From: Spirodela intermedia
Taxonomy: Eukaryota; Streptophyta; Magnoliopsida; Alismatales; Araceae
Reading direction: 5' to 3'
Length of the DNA: 64,000 nt
Assembly (NCBI GenBank): GCA_902729315.2
Contig: LR746276.1
Coordinates: 845,169 to 909,168 of the forward strand
Part shown: piece by piece, positions 12,001 to 28,200 of the stretch
Layout: the number at the start of each line of letters is the position of its first letter
Position numbering within the stretch: position 1 is the first letter of the stretch
Notes under the pieces: generated by a model
The model's input: only the letters and a program-made list of their open reading frames with translations
The model's database searches: none
Told to the model about the DNA's origin: nothing
Translations under genes and position numbers: made by a program

Positions 12001-15000
12001 ATTATTTTTCTATTAGCGTATTCATGTTTTTTGTGGAGAGAGTTAATTTTCAGATTCTACAAAGAATACAGAATAGCTTTTGTTCTGCACCGTTTTCGGA
12101 GGCTCCTATCAACGAGTTTTGATATTCAACGAATGTGTAGTAGGATATCCTTTCAGAACGAACATTCCGTAAAAAATTAGTTTTATTTGTTTGAGTAAAT
12201 GATAAGCAAAAAATCCCATGTGTCCCGGGCTCAAATCCTGGCTCTGACCAGTTTATAGTTTAGTATTGGTCAGACCAACTGGTGCCTGTTTGTACCTGTT
12301 CAGGCAATTCTGAGTTGTAGTCACACTGGAAACAGCATTGCTGGTCCTCTTTATGGTTTCTGCTTTCTATATTTGTGATCGAATTATCTATGTGTGAAAC
12401 ATAATATCATGTTTCTTGATCAGCTTTAGTTAGTTAAGTGCATCATTATTCGTAAGGCTGGTCCTTCCATGGATCTTGAAAGCATTAAGTATAGTTAAGA
12501 AAATATTGGGTTTTAAAGATGGGATGGCAATCCATGTTCTCCATTAGTTTATTTAGGCGCTTGCTTTCTGATGAGATTTCAATCGATTTAGTAATCATGT
12601 CTGTAATTTGTGTGGAGAAATATGGTTTTTATGAACATGAATTTATGTTTCCTTGGAATGGTTTGAACATGAAAGAAAATGATCATACATCATACGGAAG
12701 ACTAGACAGTCATTGCTATGTTTTGTTTGTCATTGGCGCTTTTTAATTTTTCAAATGGATGTTTGGCAGGTGTACTGCATATCACGATTGGTCATTGTTC
12801 CATCTTTGGCGAGAGCTGTTCTTCCTGCTTCTGAAAGGTCAAAGTGGATTCATGTGCAAAAGACACTAAAATTACTAGTCCTTAGTGGAGAAACTTTATC
12901 TATCTCACTGTGGAATCTTCTGTGTGGACTCTTGCCAGAGACGATTATATTGAATTTGTATGGAAGTACAGAGGTAAGGTATCTATTTTCCTGAAGAGTT
13001 GGCTTTAAAATAGGGATATCAGGAATTTTTTTTCCTTGGAAGTAGATGACTTTGTATCATTTTAACAAATCTTTGAAATTTTATTTTACCAATAAGCTTC
13101 ATGATTTAATGTTTAAAGGTTTTTTAAATGCAATTTACCCTCTGGCTATAGCATGTTTAAAAACTATATGATGCACCATTATTCTCTATAGCATTTTCCA
13201 ATATTTTCAGGTGTCTGGTGATTGCACATTTTTTGATTGCACATATTTACCCAAGATTTTAGAGACAGAGGTGTTAAGCAGTGTTCCTATTGGGAAACCT
13301 ATTCCTAATTGTGATGTTACTCTTCTCGGGCAAAGTACGGCTAATGAAGGTGAAATATATGTTTCGGGTTCCTGCGTATTTGCAGGATATTTTGATGATA
13401 TTTCTCAGGAACCTCTTGTGAAGAAAAATCACCCCCCATGCTTCAAAACCGGCGATTTTGCAAGACGTCTGCAAAGTGGTGACCTTCTCTTTATTGGGAG
13501 AAAGGACAGGAGTGTAAAAGTCAATGGACAACGTATTGCTTTGGAGGAAATTGAAGATGCTCTTCGGGGACATCCTGAAGTTGAGGATGCTGCGGTAGTC
13601 TTAGAAAGTCAAGGGGAAGCATTTGATTTGAAATATCTGAAAGCTCATACTGTTCTACGGAAGAATGCCGAAACTCAAGAAAAGCTATTTTCTTCAGACA
13701 ATTTGGATAACAGAGATAAGTCCTTGGCGCCATCCATCAGAAGTTGGTTGGCTAGAAGATTACCTCTAGTCATGATTCCCAGTAGCTATTTATTTGTGGA
13801 GTCACTGCCAATGTCTTCCTCTGGGAAAGTGGACTACACTGCCCTGGAAAGCTCAGAATCCATCTCAAAGCGCCAAGTGAAGGAATTCAATGAGAACCAG
13901 TGTTTCTATGATCATTTGCAAATTATGAAACAGGTATGCGTCTGTTCTTATTATCAGTTAGTATCCCTAAGATTTTATTTTTCCTTTTCTATATATGCAC
14001 TAGGGTGCACCTTGAATTTCGTGGCTACATGAATATCAACACCATACTAAATATGATGACATCTACGTGATGTTCCTCACAAGAAAAATGTTGGGAAAAC
14101 ACTTTCTAGAATTTTGGATTTGTATCATATATGGAATAATTTTAGTAATTTCCTTTGTGGATGTGCGTGGCCACATTTTCTAAAATTTAAATAGTTTTTA
14201 GATATTTCCATCACTTACGCACCATGCTATCTCCATATGTATGCAAGTGTTTGCATCTGAGTTTTTAAAATTAGTTTAAATATAGTATTCATGGTGTTAC
14301 CTAGGCAATGCTCTGTCTACAAGGTAGTTCAAATGCCCAGTGCATCTGGCTGTCTAGGTTATCAGCTAAATGCCCCGGTTGCTTGGAGCTCGATTGACAC
14401 AGTTGTGGTGAGGAATTTCCCCTGCATTCCTGTCAGCTGCTTCTTCTCCGCTCCCGCAAAGGGAAAAGTGACCATAATAATGCACTATTTTGCTTTTGTT
14501 TGGTTACCGATGGGGTGTTTTACTATTAATAAAAGTTCAATTTGGAAACAAATATTTACTTACTAGTCATTAAAATTATAGAGTTAAAAAGTGTTTTAGA
14601 TTTTGAACTTTCTGAATAGTAACTACAATGTCCGGGTGTCTGATTTTCATAAACTGAACTTGCAACTTGTGTTAGGCATTGCTAAGTCTTAGTTGCCTAT
14701 CGACATTTGGATTAGATGCGCAGAATCACGTTTCAGTTGGCTATTTCTTTACTTTTGAAACAATTGGGAAATATTGCAAAGGGTACGTGAAAGATATGAA
14801 GTAGAACAATCAAGCATGTGAACTTCCGTAGGGGACCTGCCAAGTTGGTCAGTCACTGTACCTGTGGTTGTTCCTTACACTAGCTCTCAGTTCTCATAAT
14901 CGGAATACCTGGAAAGTGTGAATGTCAAACTATATCAATCCAAATCTATCATCTGTTTCACTGATTTCATTGTATATTTAAATTGGCATTGATAGCTTCC

Positions 15001-18000
15001 TCTGATTATGTGAATTTTTTATTTAAACTGCCAGGCCTTTTGTGATGCGCTGCTAATTGAAAAGGTGGAGGATAATGATGACTTTTTTGCATTGGGTGGT
15101 AACTCAATTTTGGCTGCCCTTCTTTCTCACAGATTAGGGATTGATATGAGATTAGTCTACAGCTTTCCTAGCCCAGCCAGTCTAGTAGATGCTCTTCTAG
15201 GTAGAAAAGCTGCACGTCAAGTTGGTTTCCACGATGGTGTTTTCCAGGGAAAAAGATTGAAATTGAATACTGTCTCTGGGGAAGTTGGTGTAGATCACTC
15301 AAGAATTCTAGCCAAGCCTGGTGATGAACTTGGATCTCTAAGAATGGATTCCGTCATGCAATCAAATCGAAGGAATGCAACTACTGGCGATGAGAGCCTG
15401 TGGTTTTCCAGGCTTCATTTACCCAAGTTATGCTCCTTCAGTCGTTGCAACCGGTTCATACATGGAGAAGGTCCTCAAGCTAATGAGGTGCAGAAATATT
15501 GTACGATGACAGAAATTCCAAGAAGCAGAACTTGGGACATGCGAGAGATATGGAAAGTTCCACTGGGATCATGTGTCGATGCATCTCCATTAGTTGTGTT
15601 GAAGAATTTTGAGATTCTCATATTCATTGGATCTCATTCTCACATATTTTTTTGCCTGGATGCCCTTAGGTATGTGTCATTCTTGATTTGATTTATTTTC
15701 ATCTTTGGCTTTGTCATATGTCATGGTACTGAATTACAGAAATCTCTCTGGAGCATTGATGATTCAATGGATATACAATATTTTACATAGATGTTGGCTG
15801 ATATCAGTCCATTAGACTGCCCTTGTTTGTCTGTATCAAACTTCCTCCGGATTGGCTGTATCAATGTGATAAGATCTGATGACGATTGTAACAAGGCCCA
15901 ATGGGTTTTTTTTAACGGCATTTTCAGAAATTTTGATTTTAATTTATTTTTTTGATACTACTCCTATAATAAAAGACCCCATCAGATGTTGGGACCCCTC
16001 AACTGCTGCTGTGGAACACCAGCTTACTCACTAAACCTATAAAAAAAGGGAGAAAAGAATATCCTGTCCCTGGACATGATGAAATGGATTGGGGTTGGAG
16101 TATGAGCTTCAGTAACTTGATATTTCTATATCTGCTCATAAGAATCCCCTCTTTAGCAAAACAAATAATATTATTTGTAGCAATGGATCCAGGGGGGCGT
16201 ATGACAGATGGAATAATGTCTTGAATGCATTACCGTTTCCCCAAGAGTTGGGCCCACGTTTTACAGGTCAGAGGAATCTTAACCCGGATCAAGCTAGCCT
16301 GATCCTTTGGCGGTAAAGTTTTCTCTTGGCGTGTGCATTTACTATGACTTCCGTGGATAAATCTAATTTCTGCTTTGAAACTCTCAAATCCAGTTGAGAT
16401 CCTATTGGCTAAAGTCTTATGAGTTGATTGCTCTTTTCGCCCCTTTGACTTCCTTGCTTGTTACAAGACCCCGGGCTTTATCTAATATCTTGTTTTATGG
16501 AATTTTTAGTGGTATTATTCGGTGGAAGACTCAATTGGAAGGGCGAGTTGAATGTTCTGCAGTTGCTACCATTGATTTTTCTCACGTATGATTTATGTTA
16601 AATTATGCATGTCAGATGCTACATATCTTGGAATATTCCCTTCCTGTTGAACCCTGAATATATTTCATTCTTAACTATCGTTTCTTAAGGTTGTCGTTGG
16701 ATGCTATGAAGGGAAGATCTATTTTCTTGATTTTGTGTCTGGTGTCATTTCTTGGACATTTCAAACTTCTGGAGAGGTACTATCCCTGTTAATGAGATTG
16801 TCTGCTGCTATGTTTCATTTTCCCTGTAAAACGTGCTCGCATCTTTTCCCTTTTTAGTACCTCATTTTTCTTGACACCTTTTCAAGCTACATTCATTTGC
16901 TAAATGCTGTTATTTGACTAGTATTTTCTCTTCACTTTTGCAGGTTAAAATGCAGCCAGTGGCGTGGAAAAATTTAGTCTGGTACATTTTTATATACATT
17001 CCCCCCCCCCCCTCCCCCGAATCTCTGAACACTTCCTTTGAAGTATTTATACGTTTTATATTGATTATCGAATCTTGTTTCGATAAATTCATCGAATAAT
17101 GAATATAAATAGTAACTCCTGTCAATTGAGATTAACGAAAAAATATTACGGCTCTGTCAATCAATTTATCCCACTTGTGTTGAAGATATCCTCTTCGGGA
17201 ATCTTCCATGCTTCACATTACTCCTTTCTTCTGTTGGCATTAATCCGTGCTTCAAATTGCTTTTCTTCCTTTTTTTTAAATCACAGGTCACTTGTTCTTT
17301 GCTGGCCTCCCTCTTCGCTTATAATCATTTATTGCCTTGTAATCTGGAATTTTTATGACCACTATAATGTCCAAATGACTTTGTATTGAATGATATGCCG
17401 TTGAAGTTCTCCATAAGTTCGAATTTATATTTGCTGAGGATGTTACTTCGTGCAACTCAAAACCATTTGAAAAAGAGTGGATCTTTCTTATGTGCATCTT
17501 TATTATGTATTAATTGATCCATGATTACTGTAACATGATTTCTCATGTATCTGCTGACTTTTGAGTTTTATCATGTGGACAACAGAAATGAGTAGCACGT
17601 AGTCCTGGAGTGCTCATTGGCTCTCATACTATGTTAAGTTTCTTATAATAGCTAACTCATAATTAATTGGGGAAGAGTGGAGTACCCTTTTCTTTATCAC
17701 CATAAATATTATTTAATATCTATTCTGTCAATATTAATATTTATTAACCTGGATAAATGAAGGCCATGTTTAATTTAGTTTCATGCATCATGTCCATGCC
17801 GGAAGGCCATGGTTTGAGTTCATTTGACATCCATGACCGTTGAGTCTATGTATTTTACTCATACTTTATGAAACTTTCAAACATGTTCAGCACAAAGAAG
17901 CGTTTTAATCTCGTTCTAGTTTTATTGTATCAGTCCTGCGCTAGTGATTCATAGTTAAATCTGGTTTCTGCTGACATAAGCACGAAGAAATGCTTTGATT

Positions 18001-19760
18001 CCATATTTGACCGAATTTTTTATATTTTAGGTGTGGATCACATGACCACTGGATTTATGCTCTGGATTACGTGCAGCAGTGCTGTGTCTACAGGGTCTCT
18101 TGTGGTGGAAGCCCTTATGGATCACCTGCCGTAGATATGGTTTGCCATTCTACTCATATGCTTCTTCTTCTTCTTCTTCTTCTTCTTCTTCTTCTTTTAA
18201 AACTGAGTTTAAATTCTCGCCCTCTTTTTGTGTCTCCCCTTTGTTTTGTAATTTAGTCTGCATTATTTACCTAATGGGTTGAATGATAAAGGTTTACAGA
18301 AGTGACTGCAATCCTAATCAACGTTCCAATGATGATTATTGGTCGTAACATGAGCCTAGACAAGGAGAGAAAATAAACACTTTGGATTTCCACAATCTCT
18401 AGATTGATGCAGCATGGTGTTCTTCTTTTTCTTCCCTTAAAGCATCAGATCGCGCAAGAACATATCCAGTTCCCTTTGACTCGTAATAATCCACTTGTTC
18501 CACACCGGGCCGCCAGTTCCTGTGTTCTACCCAGGATATCAAGTAGAAACATCTTTGACCGATTCATCTCAAGTTCTTTTAGCTGTGCGGTCTGGACTGA
18601 TTCACAACACTCTTTGAGCTTACATTCTTGCTTTTTTGCAAGAACTTTCCAGTGGATCCTGCAGCCCCATGTTCTACTTGAGGCAGATAGCCTGGTTAAA
18701 GTGAAATTAATTATAAATTAATTTGTAACATTCCTGGGTTCGTGAAGCTCATTAATACTCATGATTAGCATCCTCTAGCTGCCAGTAATCTTGATTACTT
18801 ATGCCCCTCAATCTCATATCCAAGCACACACAAGCTTTACACTTGGGACCGCATGAACACATTCTTATGAGCAAGAGAGAAAGATCTAGTGTGATCGTGA
18901 TTTTGGAGTCGGGTTTTAAAACCCATGTTTTGATCTAAAACCCCAGATTTTTATTATGCACGGTTAGCGGATTATGATCCAATGAATTCTTCAATAGAGG
19001 CCTCAGCTTCTGTCCCAGAGTCTTTGGAGTCTTTAGCTTTATTGCTCAGCTCTCTCTCACAGGAAAGCATGATATTACCAACAGAGGAAACTTTTTTCAT
19101 TCCTCAGCTCGGGTTCGCAATGAGATAAATCGCCTGATTGTAAGTTTTTTTTTTTTTTTTTCTGCTAGGTGCGGAACATGATATATATAGCATCCACCAG
19201 TGGCCGGGTGACAGCAGTATCGGCAGAGGTATGATTGCTCTATGAGGATAGTTTAGTGGTTTAGAAACGTTGAGGCTTTTATGGAAGCACATTACTGATC
19301 AAAATACTCTAATCCCCTCTCTATGATCAATATCGTCTAGCATGCGCCTCCAATAATTCATGATTTTTTTTTTTTTTAATTTGTGGGCCGATTATTTCTG
19401 CTAGTTCTCTGGTTGCAAAACTGTGATGAGGGAAGAGGATTTGATAGTGGAGTAATATATATTATATTTACTGGGAGGATCTATTACCCCCTCCAATTGC
19501 AGTAATAATATGGATTGAAATGGCCTATTATACCCTTTTTTTATATTTTAATTCTCTTTTTTGTTGAGAATATTTATTTTTTAATTCTGCAGGCCCCTCC
19601 ATTTAGGGTGGCTTGGCTGTATGAGTCCGGGGCACCCATTTTTGGGTCCCTCTCTTTAGATGCATTAACTGGGAATGGTGAGCTTATTCCCCGCCATTTA
19701 TTTGAATCAGCTGAGGATTACCCATCCACAATGATCTCTTTTTTTCTTCTTCCAATGCCA

Positions 19761-19814
<54 letters not shown>

Positions 19815-21134
19815 GATAATGTGATGTGGTTAAGGTTGATCTTGCAGTCATTTGTTGCTCTGTGGATGGGCATGTGATCGCATTGAACTCAGAAGGGTCC
19901 ATGGTCTGGAAGGTATTTTCCTCTGTTCCTTTGAAGCCATTGAATCCTTTTTTTTTTTTAATTAGCTATGTGATATCAGGGTTTATGACAGCATATTACC
20001 AGATGTGGATATAGTAATGTACTAAGTTTCCTGTACAATAATCTTCATGAAAAAAATAATTCTCCGTCCCATAAAATATTGATTGAAAATGATTTTCTGG
20101 AGTCAAATTTGTATATGGCGGCTGCCAGATTATGTAAAAGAAATCTATTGAAAGAAGTATGATCCTTGTTTGGCAATCAGTCAATCAGTTATTGGACTGG
20201 ATGCTGTGAAGATCACTGCTCGCTTTGGAATCGGTGCACAGAAGTAGGCTGATGAGGGCATTGAAATCCTGTAATTTCTATCGCAGACTAGTAATCAGCT
20301 CCGATTTAATCATCTTGGTGATGAACTCGCAGGCAGCAACTGGTGGTCCGATCTTTGCCGGAGCATGCATGTCTTCTGCTCTTCCTTCTCAGGTCTGCCG
20401 GCCTCGTCGTCTTCCTCAAGGGGATCCATTTCCCTGGCTTCTCTCTCGCTCGAGCTCTTGAGCTCTGTATATATCATGCAAGTCGATCAAATCCTTGAAC
20501 TGGTGATATCGGTTTTCTGGGATTCCTATCCAGGTGCTTGTGTGCTCAAGAGATGGGAGCGTCTACTCCTTTGAATCCGTAAGCCGCCGCCGCTGCCGCC
20601 GATCAACCCCAAGGATTAAGGGTTTTGGAAGATCTAGGGTTTATGATCGGGGTGTGATGATGCTTGCAGGAGAGTGGAGGACTGCTGTGGGAGCATCAGG
20701 TGGGGGACCCGATCACCTCCTCCGCATACGTCGATGAGCAGATGCGGCTGGTCTCAGAGCCTTCAATGGCCGCCCATAGGTGAACTGCCTTACCTTTCTG
20801 TTTCTGGGCAGATCTCGACCAGCATTGATTGATTCGTTTTCTGGAGGTCGCCCCCTTCTTCAACCGCGGCTCCTTCCCCAGGTTGGTCTGCGTCTGCGGA
20901 AGCTCGGGAAGAATACGTCTGCTCCAGGTGGACGAAGACCAGACGAGTCGCCGGAGCGTGGGGGATGAAGGTCGCGAGAGCTCGCCGGCGGAAGAGGTGG
21001 GGGGAGTGGATCTCCCCGGAGAAGTCTTCTCGTCGCCGGTGATGATCGCCGGACGTGTCTTCGTCGGCTGCCGGGACGACCACGTCCGCTGCATCGGCGC
21101 CATCGTCTCGGCAGAGGCTTCGACGAGGTTTTAG
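9006..21134 (+). CDS. AAE19: Acyl-activating enzyme 19 / AASDH homologue (A domain, carrier, PQQ propeller)
   Basis: Seventeen exons: 9006-9351, 9670-10131, 11752-11948, 12770-12973, 13211-13933, 15035-15669, 16510-16585, 16690-16776, 16944-16981, 18031-18139, 19169-19228, 19593-19677, 19848-19912, 20333-20392, 20534-20578, 20670-20779, 20882-21134. All phases join, giving 1184 residues. The adenylation domain covers about 1-640, with P-loop [41 protein letters not shown] and the catalytic Lys in SSSGKVDY (about 609). A phosphopantetheine carrier follows, with Ser about 669 in [13 protein letters not shown]. The C-terminal third is a PQQ/WD-like beta-propeller, with blades such as [20 protein letters not shown] and [11 protein letters not shown]. 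This is the architecture of animal beta-alanine-activating enzyme (AASDH) and Arabidopsis AAE19. The plant substrate is not established. ATG 9006 is the first Met of the frame. Confidence 0.93.
18161..18197. repeat. (CTT)n microsatellite in AAE19 intron 10
   Basis: About 12 uninterrupted CTT units just after the exon ending at 18139. Confidence 0.9.
19762..19814. repeat. (ATT)n microsatellite in AAE19 intron 12
   Basis: About 17 ATT units, lying about 30 bp upstream of the acceptor used for exon 13 (19848). Confidence 0.9.
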
Positions 21135-21912
21135 GGGGTTGAGGACGGCCCTCGGTGCTTGGGACTGTTGGAGGGAGCCCTAGAGACTTTGGGAGTACCT
21201 GGCCCGAGATGCCGAGGATGTCGGTAGTAGCTCGGTGGTATCTGGAAATCCTTCCTTTCGTCGTCTGCTAGTATATTTATCTCTCTCTCACACGCACACA
21301 CCGTCGCACTCTACTACGTCACCATTCTCTCACTCTCACCGTCCTGCACTTACTACGTCACTATTGTCTCCCTCTCACCGTAGTCTCTGCACTCGACTGC
21401 GTTACCATTCTCTATCGTCTCTCTACGTTCTCTCTCTCTGTCTCGTTGTATTCTGCTACGTTTCCATTCTGCTACGTTGACTCTATCTCGCTCTCATCCT
21501 TCCACTTGGTTATCACTCATGTCTCTCATGATATCCTGTTACGTTGACCCTCTCGTTCTCTCGTCTCGCTCATGCTCTCTATCACATTGACCCTCTCGCT
21601 CTATCTCTCTCATGTCATCCTTTTTACGTTGACACTCTCGCACTCGTCCCTGTCACGCCATCTTGCTACGTCTCACATGGCTTCTTCCTGCGTTGACCTT
21701 CTCTCCCTCTCTCCCTTTCACTTGCTCTCGTTTCTCATGGCATCCTGTTACGTTGACCCTCTCTCTCTCTTCTCTCTCTCCCCCTCAGAGAGATGGGCAG
21801 CATTCACCAAGATTATTGGTTTCCATAAAAATTGTCCCCAAGTAAAAAGAGTAAGAAGCCGACGCGGGGCCTGGTTGGCCCGGAGGAAGAAAGCATTGAC
21901 TTTAAGGGGAAC
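21135..21912. repeat. CT-rich degenerate minisatellite between convergent genes
   Basis: The AAE19 and GAT1 genes converge here, 778 bp apart. From about 21270 to 21790 the plus strand is a pyrimidine-rich array whose units carry variants of TACGTTGACCCTCTC and TACGTCACCATTCTC, spaced irregularly at roughly 40-70 bp. Both 3' UTRs must fall in or next to it. Open frames across it are simple-sequence Ser/Leu/Thr runs and are not genes. Confidence 0.7.
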
Positions 21913-24279
<2,367 letters not shown>

Positions 24280-24997
24280 GGAGCTCAGAGGACCCAGTCT
24301 CCCCCCACCGACCCCGATCTCTTAGACAATTAGAGATAGAGCTAGAGAGAGAGAGAGAGGACTTGCTCAACCCGTCTCTCTCGCTCCTCAATGATATAAG
24401 ATAGCTGACGAGGGCGGAGCAGAGGGAAGGTCAGTGAGTTCCACGGGTATTAGATTTTTTTGGAGATATGTTGGCTCCCTCTGACTAACAACCTAGTTGA
24501 CTACCGTCGCCACCGCCGGAGAACGTGCGCTATCGCGAAAACCACGCCAGGTTGACTTATCAAAGTTGATTTTTCGGACACTTAGGTCTACTTTAGAATC
24601 ACACGGATAACGATCCATATCGGTCACGTCCAATCGGGACGGTTGATTCGGAAGGGTCCCAATATGGGCCCCACAGCCACTAGCCTCTGGATCAGATCCC
24701 GGCCGTCGAACACGTGGGGGACAGAAGTATTATACTCCTATTAAAAGCCAACTAGAAAAAATTTAAAAATACTTTCTATAAAAGGGCCCAACAGGCCCGC
24801 CTGGACCTCAAAGAGACTCAGCCGGGGCCCGGACTCCATTCCAAGGCCAATGCCCATTGAAAAGCCCAAAAAGGGTCCTGATTGTACGTTTATGCCTCCT
24901 AGGCCAGATCTTCTTCACAAACTAGAGAGAGAGAGAAAGGGAGGGAGGGAGAGAGAGAGAGAGAGAGGGAGGGAGGGTGAGAGAGAGAGAGAGAGAG
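24280..24997. other. GAT1 upstream region ending in a GA tract
   Basis: Promoter side of GAT1. GA tracts flank the first exon (24113-24142 in intron 1, 24343-24360 upstream). From 24922 to 24997 a GA-rich tract leads straight into the first Copia element. Nothing coding seen. Confidence 0.5.
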
Positions 24998-25287
24998 TAT
25001 TAGAAATCCTATTAGACTTTGATCATCTCCAAATGCCTCCCCTCCTTGTTTGCACCAACAGTGAACACAAGAGAGAGACACGAAAAAGAAGAAGGTTGAA
25101 GCCCTAAATTTCATCACACCTAAATGCTTACATGTTGGTTGGTATTTATACTGACTAGTTATTATGAAATGGGAGAGGGTAAATCGAATCAATTTAGTTT
25201 GAACTGATCTAGTCTATTGTTTTGTTATAGGATATGATGGATAGAAAAATAATAGATGAAATAGTGAATGATTTTTTTTTCCTAACA
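24998..25287 (-). repeat. 3' LTR of Copia element 1
   Basis: Plus-strand ends are TATTAGAAAT...CCTAACA (expected TGTTAG...CTAACA). It matches 30360-30630 along its length, with substitutions and small indels. Confidence 0.88.
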
Positions 25288-28200
25288 CTCTCCCTCAAGC
25301 TAGTGAATGTATGTTGTCCATTCACAACTTGGACACAAGATGATAGAAGAAGTTCCCGTGTAATTCTTTTGTGAAAATATCTATATTTTATCACTTGTAG
25401 GCACATATAGAGTAATGTTTGTCTACTATCTATCTTCTCTTTTATAAAGTGACGATCAATCTCTATGTCACATTGAACATGGTTGTAAGTAATATTGATT
25501 GTTGATTTATTATCATAATAAAGTTTTATTAGATCATCTATATTGATCTTTAAATCCTTGAATATATTATTGACCAATAGAATCTCATAAATACCTTGTG
25601 CCATAGCATGAAATTAAGCTTCTATTGGTCTAGCTATGACATTCTATTTCTTACTTCTTCAAGTAATAAGATTACCTCCAAGAAATATACAATATCTTAA
25701 TGTTGATTGTTGATCTATAATAGATTCAACATAATCTATATATGTGTACACTTTAAGTGTTAGATAATCATATTTTTGAACAAAATGTGTTTTCTTAATG
25801 TTCATTTTAGAAAGTATAGAACACGATATGCCGCCTGCAAATGTATTTGTTTCAGATTGTGCATGAATTGACTAATGACACTGACCGCATATGTTATGTC
25901 TAGCTGTGTATATAAATAAATTAATTTACCTACTAGTTGTTGATACATCTGTTTATCCATAGTAAGTCTTCCTCCACTACACTTAACTTGAGATTATGAT
26001 CAATTAGAGAATTAACTGATTGTAGGCTATTTTACTAGTTTCTTGTAGCAAATTTATCACATATTTTTGTTGAGATAGAAAAATAGAATTCTTAGAATGT
26101 GCAACTTCAATACTTATGAAGTATTTTAATTTTTCAAAAAAAATCATATCAAATTCTTGAGATAAATATTGACTAAGAAGTATTTTTTCTACGTTATTAT
26201 TTCTAGTCACAATAATATCGTCCACATATACTATTAGAATTGTGACTCCTCATGAAAAGGAATGTTTGACAAATAAAGTGTGATCACCTTGACTTTGCTT
26301 GTATCCCATCTTGAGCATAACTTTCATGAATTTATCAAACTAAGCTCGAGGAGTTTGTTTCAATCCATACAATACTTTCTTCAACCTGCATACAATATTA
26401 ACATATAAATTTCTCTTATATCAATGTGATACTTTCATATATAATTTATCTTCTAATTCACCATATAAAAATATTAACGTCAAATTATTGAAGATCTCAA
26501 TTAGAGTTAATTACTAATGATAGAAGTATTATGATTATATTCATTTTTGCTATTGGTGCAAAAGTTTCAAGATAATCAACTCCATAAGTTTGTTGTATAT
26601 TTTTGCAACTAGCATGGCTTTGTGTCTTTCTATGGGTCCATATGAATGATACTTAATTGTATAGAACCATTTGCAACCAACAACTTTCTTCTCTATTGAC
26701 AGACGTATAAGTTCCCAAGTGTTATTTTTTTTCAAAGTTTTCATCTCATCATTCATAGATTATCTCCACTTCTCATGAGTTAAAGCCTCAAAAATAGTCT
26801 TTAGAATTTAAGTTAGATACAAAGGCCTTTTGTGAAGGTGATAATTTTTTATATGTCAAAAAAAGTGTCATATGATATAATAGTTTTTAGTACATTCTCT
26901 TACCCCTTTGGTCTTTATCAATAGGTAAGGTGCTAGTTTGGGATGTTTCATTTGACTAGTCCTAGAAGAATTTTTGAATATGCACAGATTCTGAAGTATT
27001 TTCCTTTTTTATGGAATATGTTTGGCCAAATCTTCCTCTTTTGAGGTATACATTAGGAGTAGATTCAAGGATAGGTGGTTTGATGAGAGCCATAGTGAGC
27101 TGTGATCATGAATTCATAAGTAATCCATGCCGACGAACTTCAAGTACTCCTTGTCTTTAGGCATGGGAATTCAAAGAGATGACTAATCAGAGCTATCCGT
27201 AAGCGCCTTGGGGGTAGGGATAGATAACTAAGACGGGTAAATTCCGAACTTTAGTAGGAAGTAAAAAAATTAATTTTAGATCCTCAAACATTTGAATCTT
27301 AGCATGATAATTTGATATGTTGTAGTATTTTTCCTACTCATTGAAGGTAACATCTGTTGAGATGAAAATTTTCTTTATTGGAGGATAATAACAATAATAT
27401 CATTTATGTGTTTGGAAATATCCTACAAAAATATATTTTAGAGCTATATAATTTAATTTGTCTCTATATTGTTCATGAATATGAACAAATATTGTACAAC
27501 CAAATATTATAAGTATAAAGTTCATTTTCGATAGAATATGAGGATGAAAGAAAGATAACATGTAAACTAGACTTTTAAAATTAAAAGATTTACTCAATAG
27601 ACGATTTATATGGTGGGCAGCCATAAGAACTCACTCACCCTGAAAATATTTTGGTATGTTATTTTGAATGACGAGAGCTCTAGTCATCCATAACAAATTA
27701 CTATTTTTCTGTTCAACCACCCCATTTTGTTTGGGTTTATAGACACATGATGATTCATGCATTATACCTTCCTTTTAGAACTAAGAAGTTAATGTATGAT
27801 TGAAGTGATCTTTAGCATTATTAGATCTCTGAATTGTTGTCTCAAATTAAGTTTTTATTAAAGAACAAAATTATATGAGTGATATACTTATGCCATATTT
27901 ATTTTTAAGTAAATAAATTCACATCATCTTTGTACAATCATTAATAAAGGTGATAAGTCACATAGCTCCACTTGTGCTAGGTGTTGGTGCAAGCCCCCAT
28001 ATATTACTATGAACATGGAAAAAAGATATTGAACACTTCATATTATTTTTAGGAAAATGTATTTTTTGATGTTTGGTAAATTCACATACTTCACACTTGA
28101 ATTCAAAGGTATTCAAGTTGTGAAACAAAGAAGGAATGTCTCAATCTTTGATGTTGAAGCTATTTTTTTTATTATTTAATAGGTTAGGGTTCTTGAGAAT

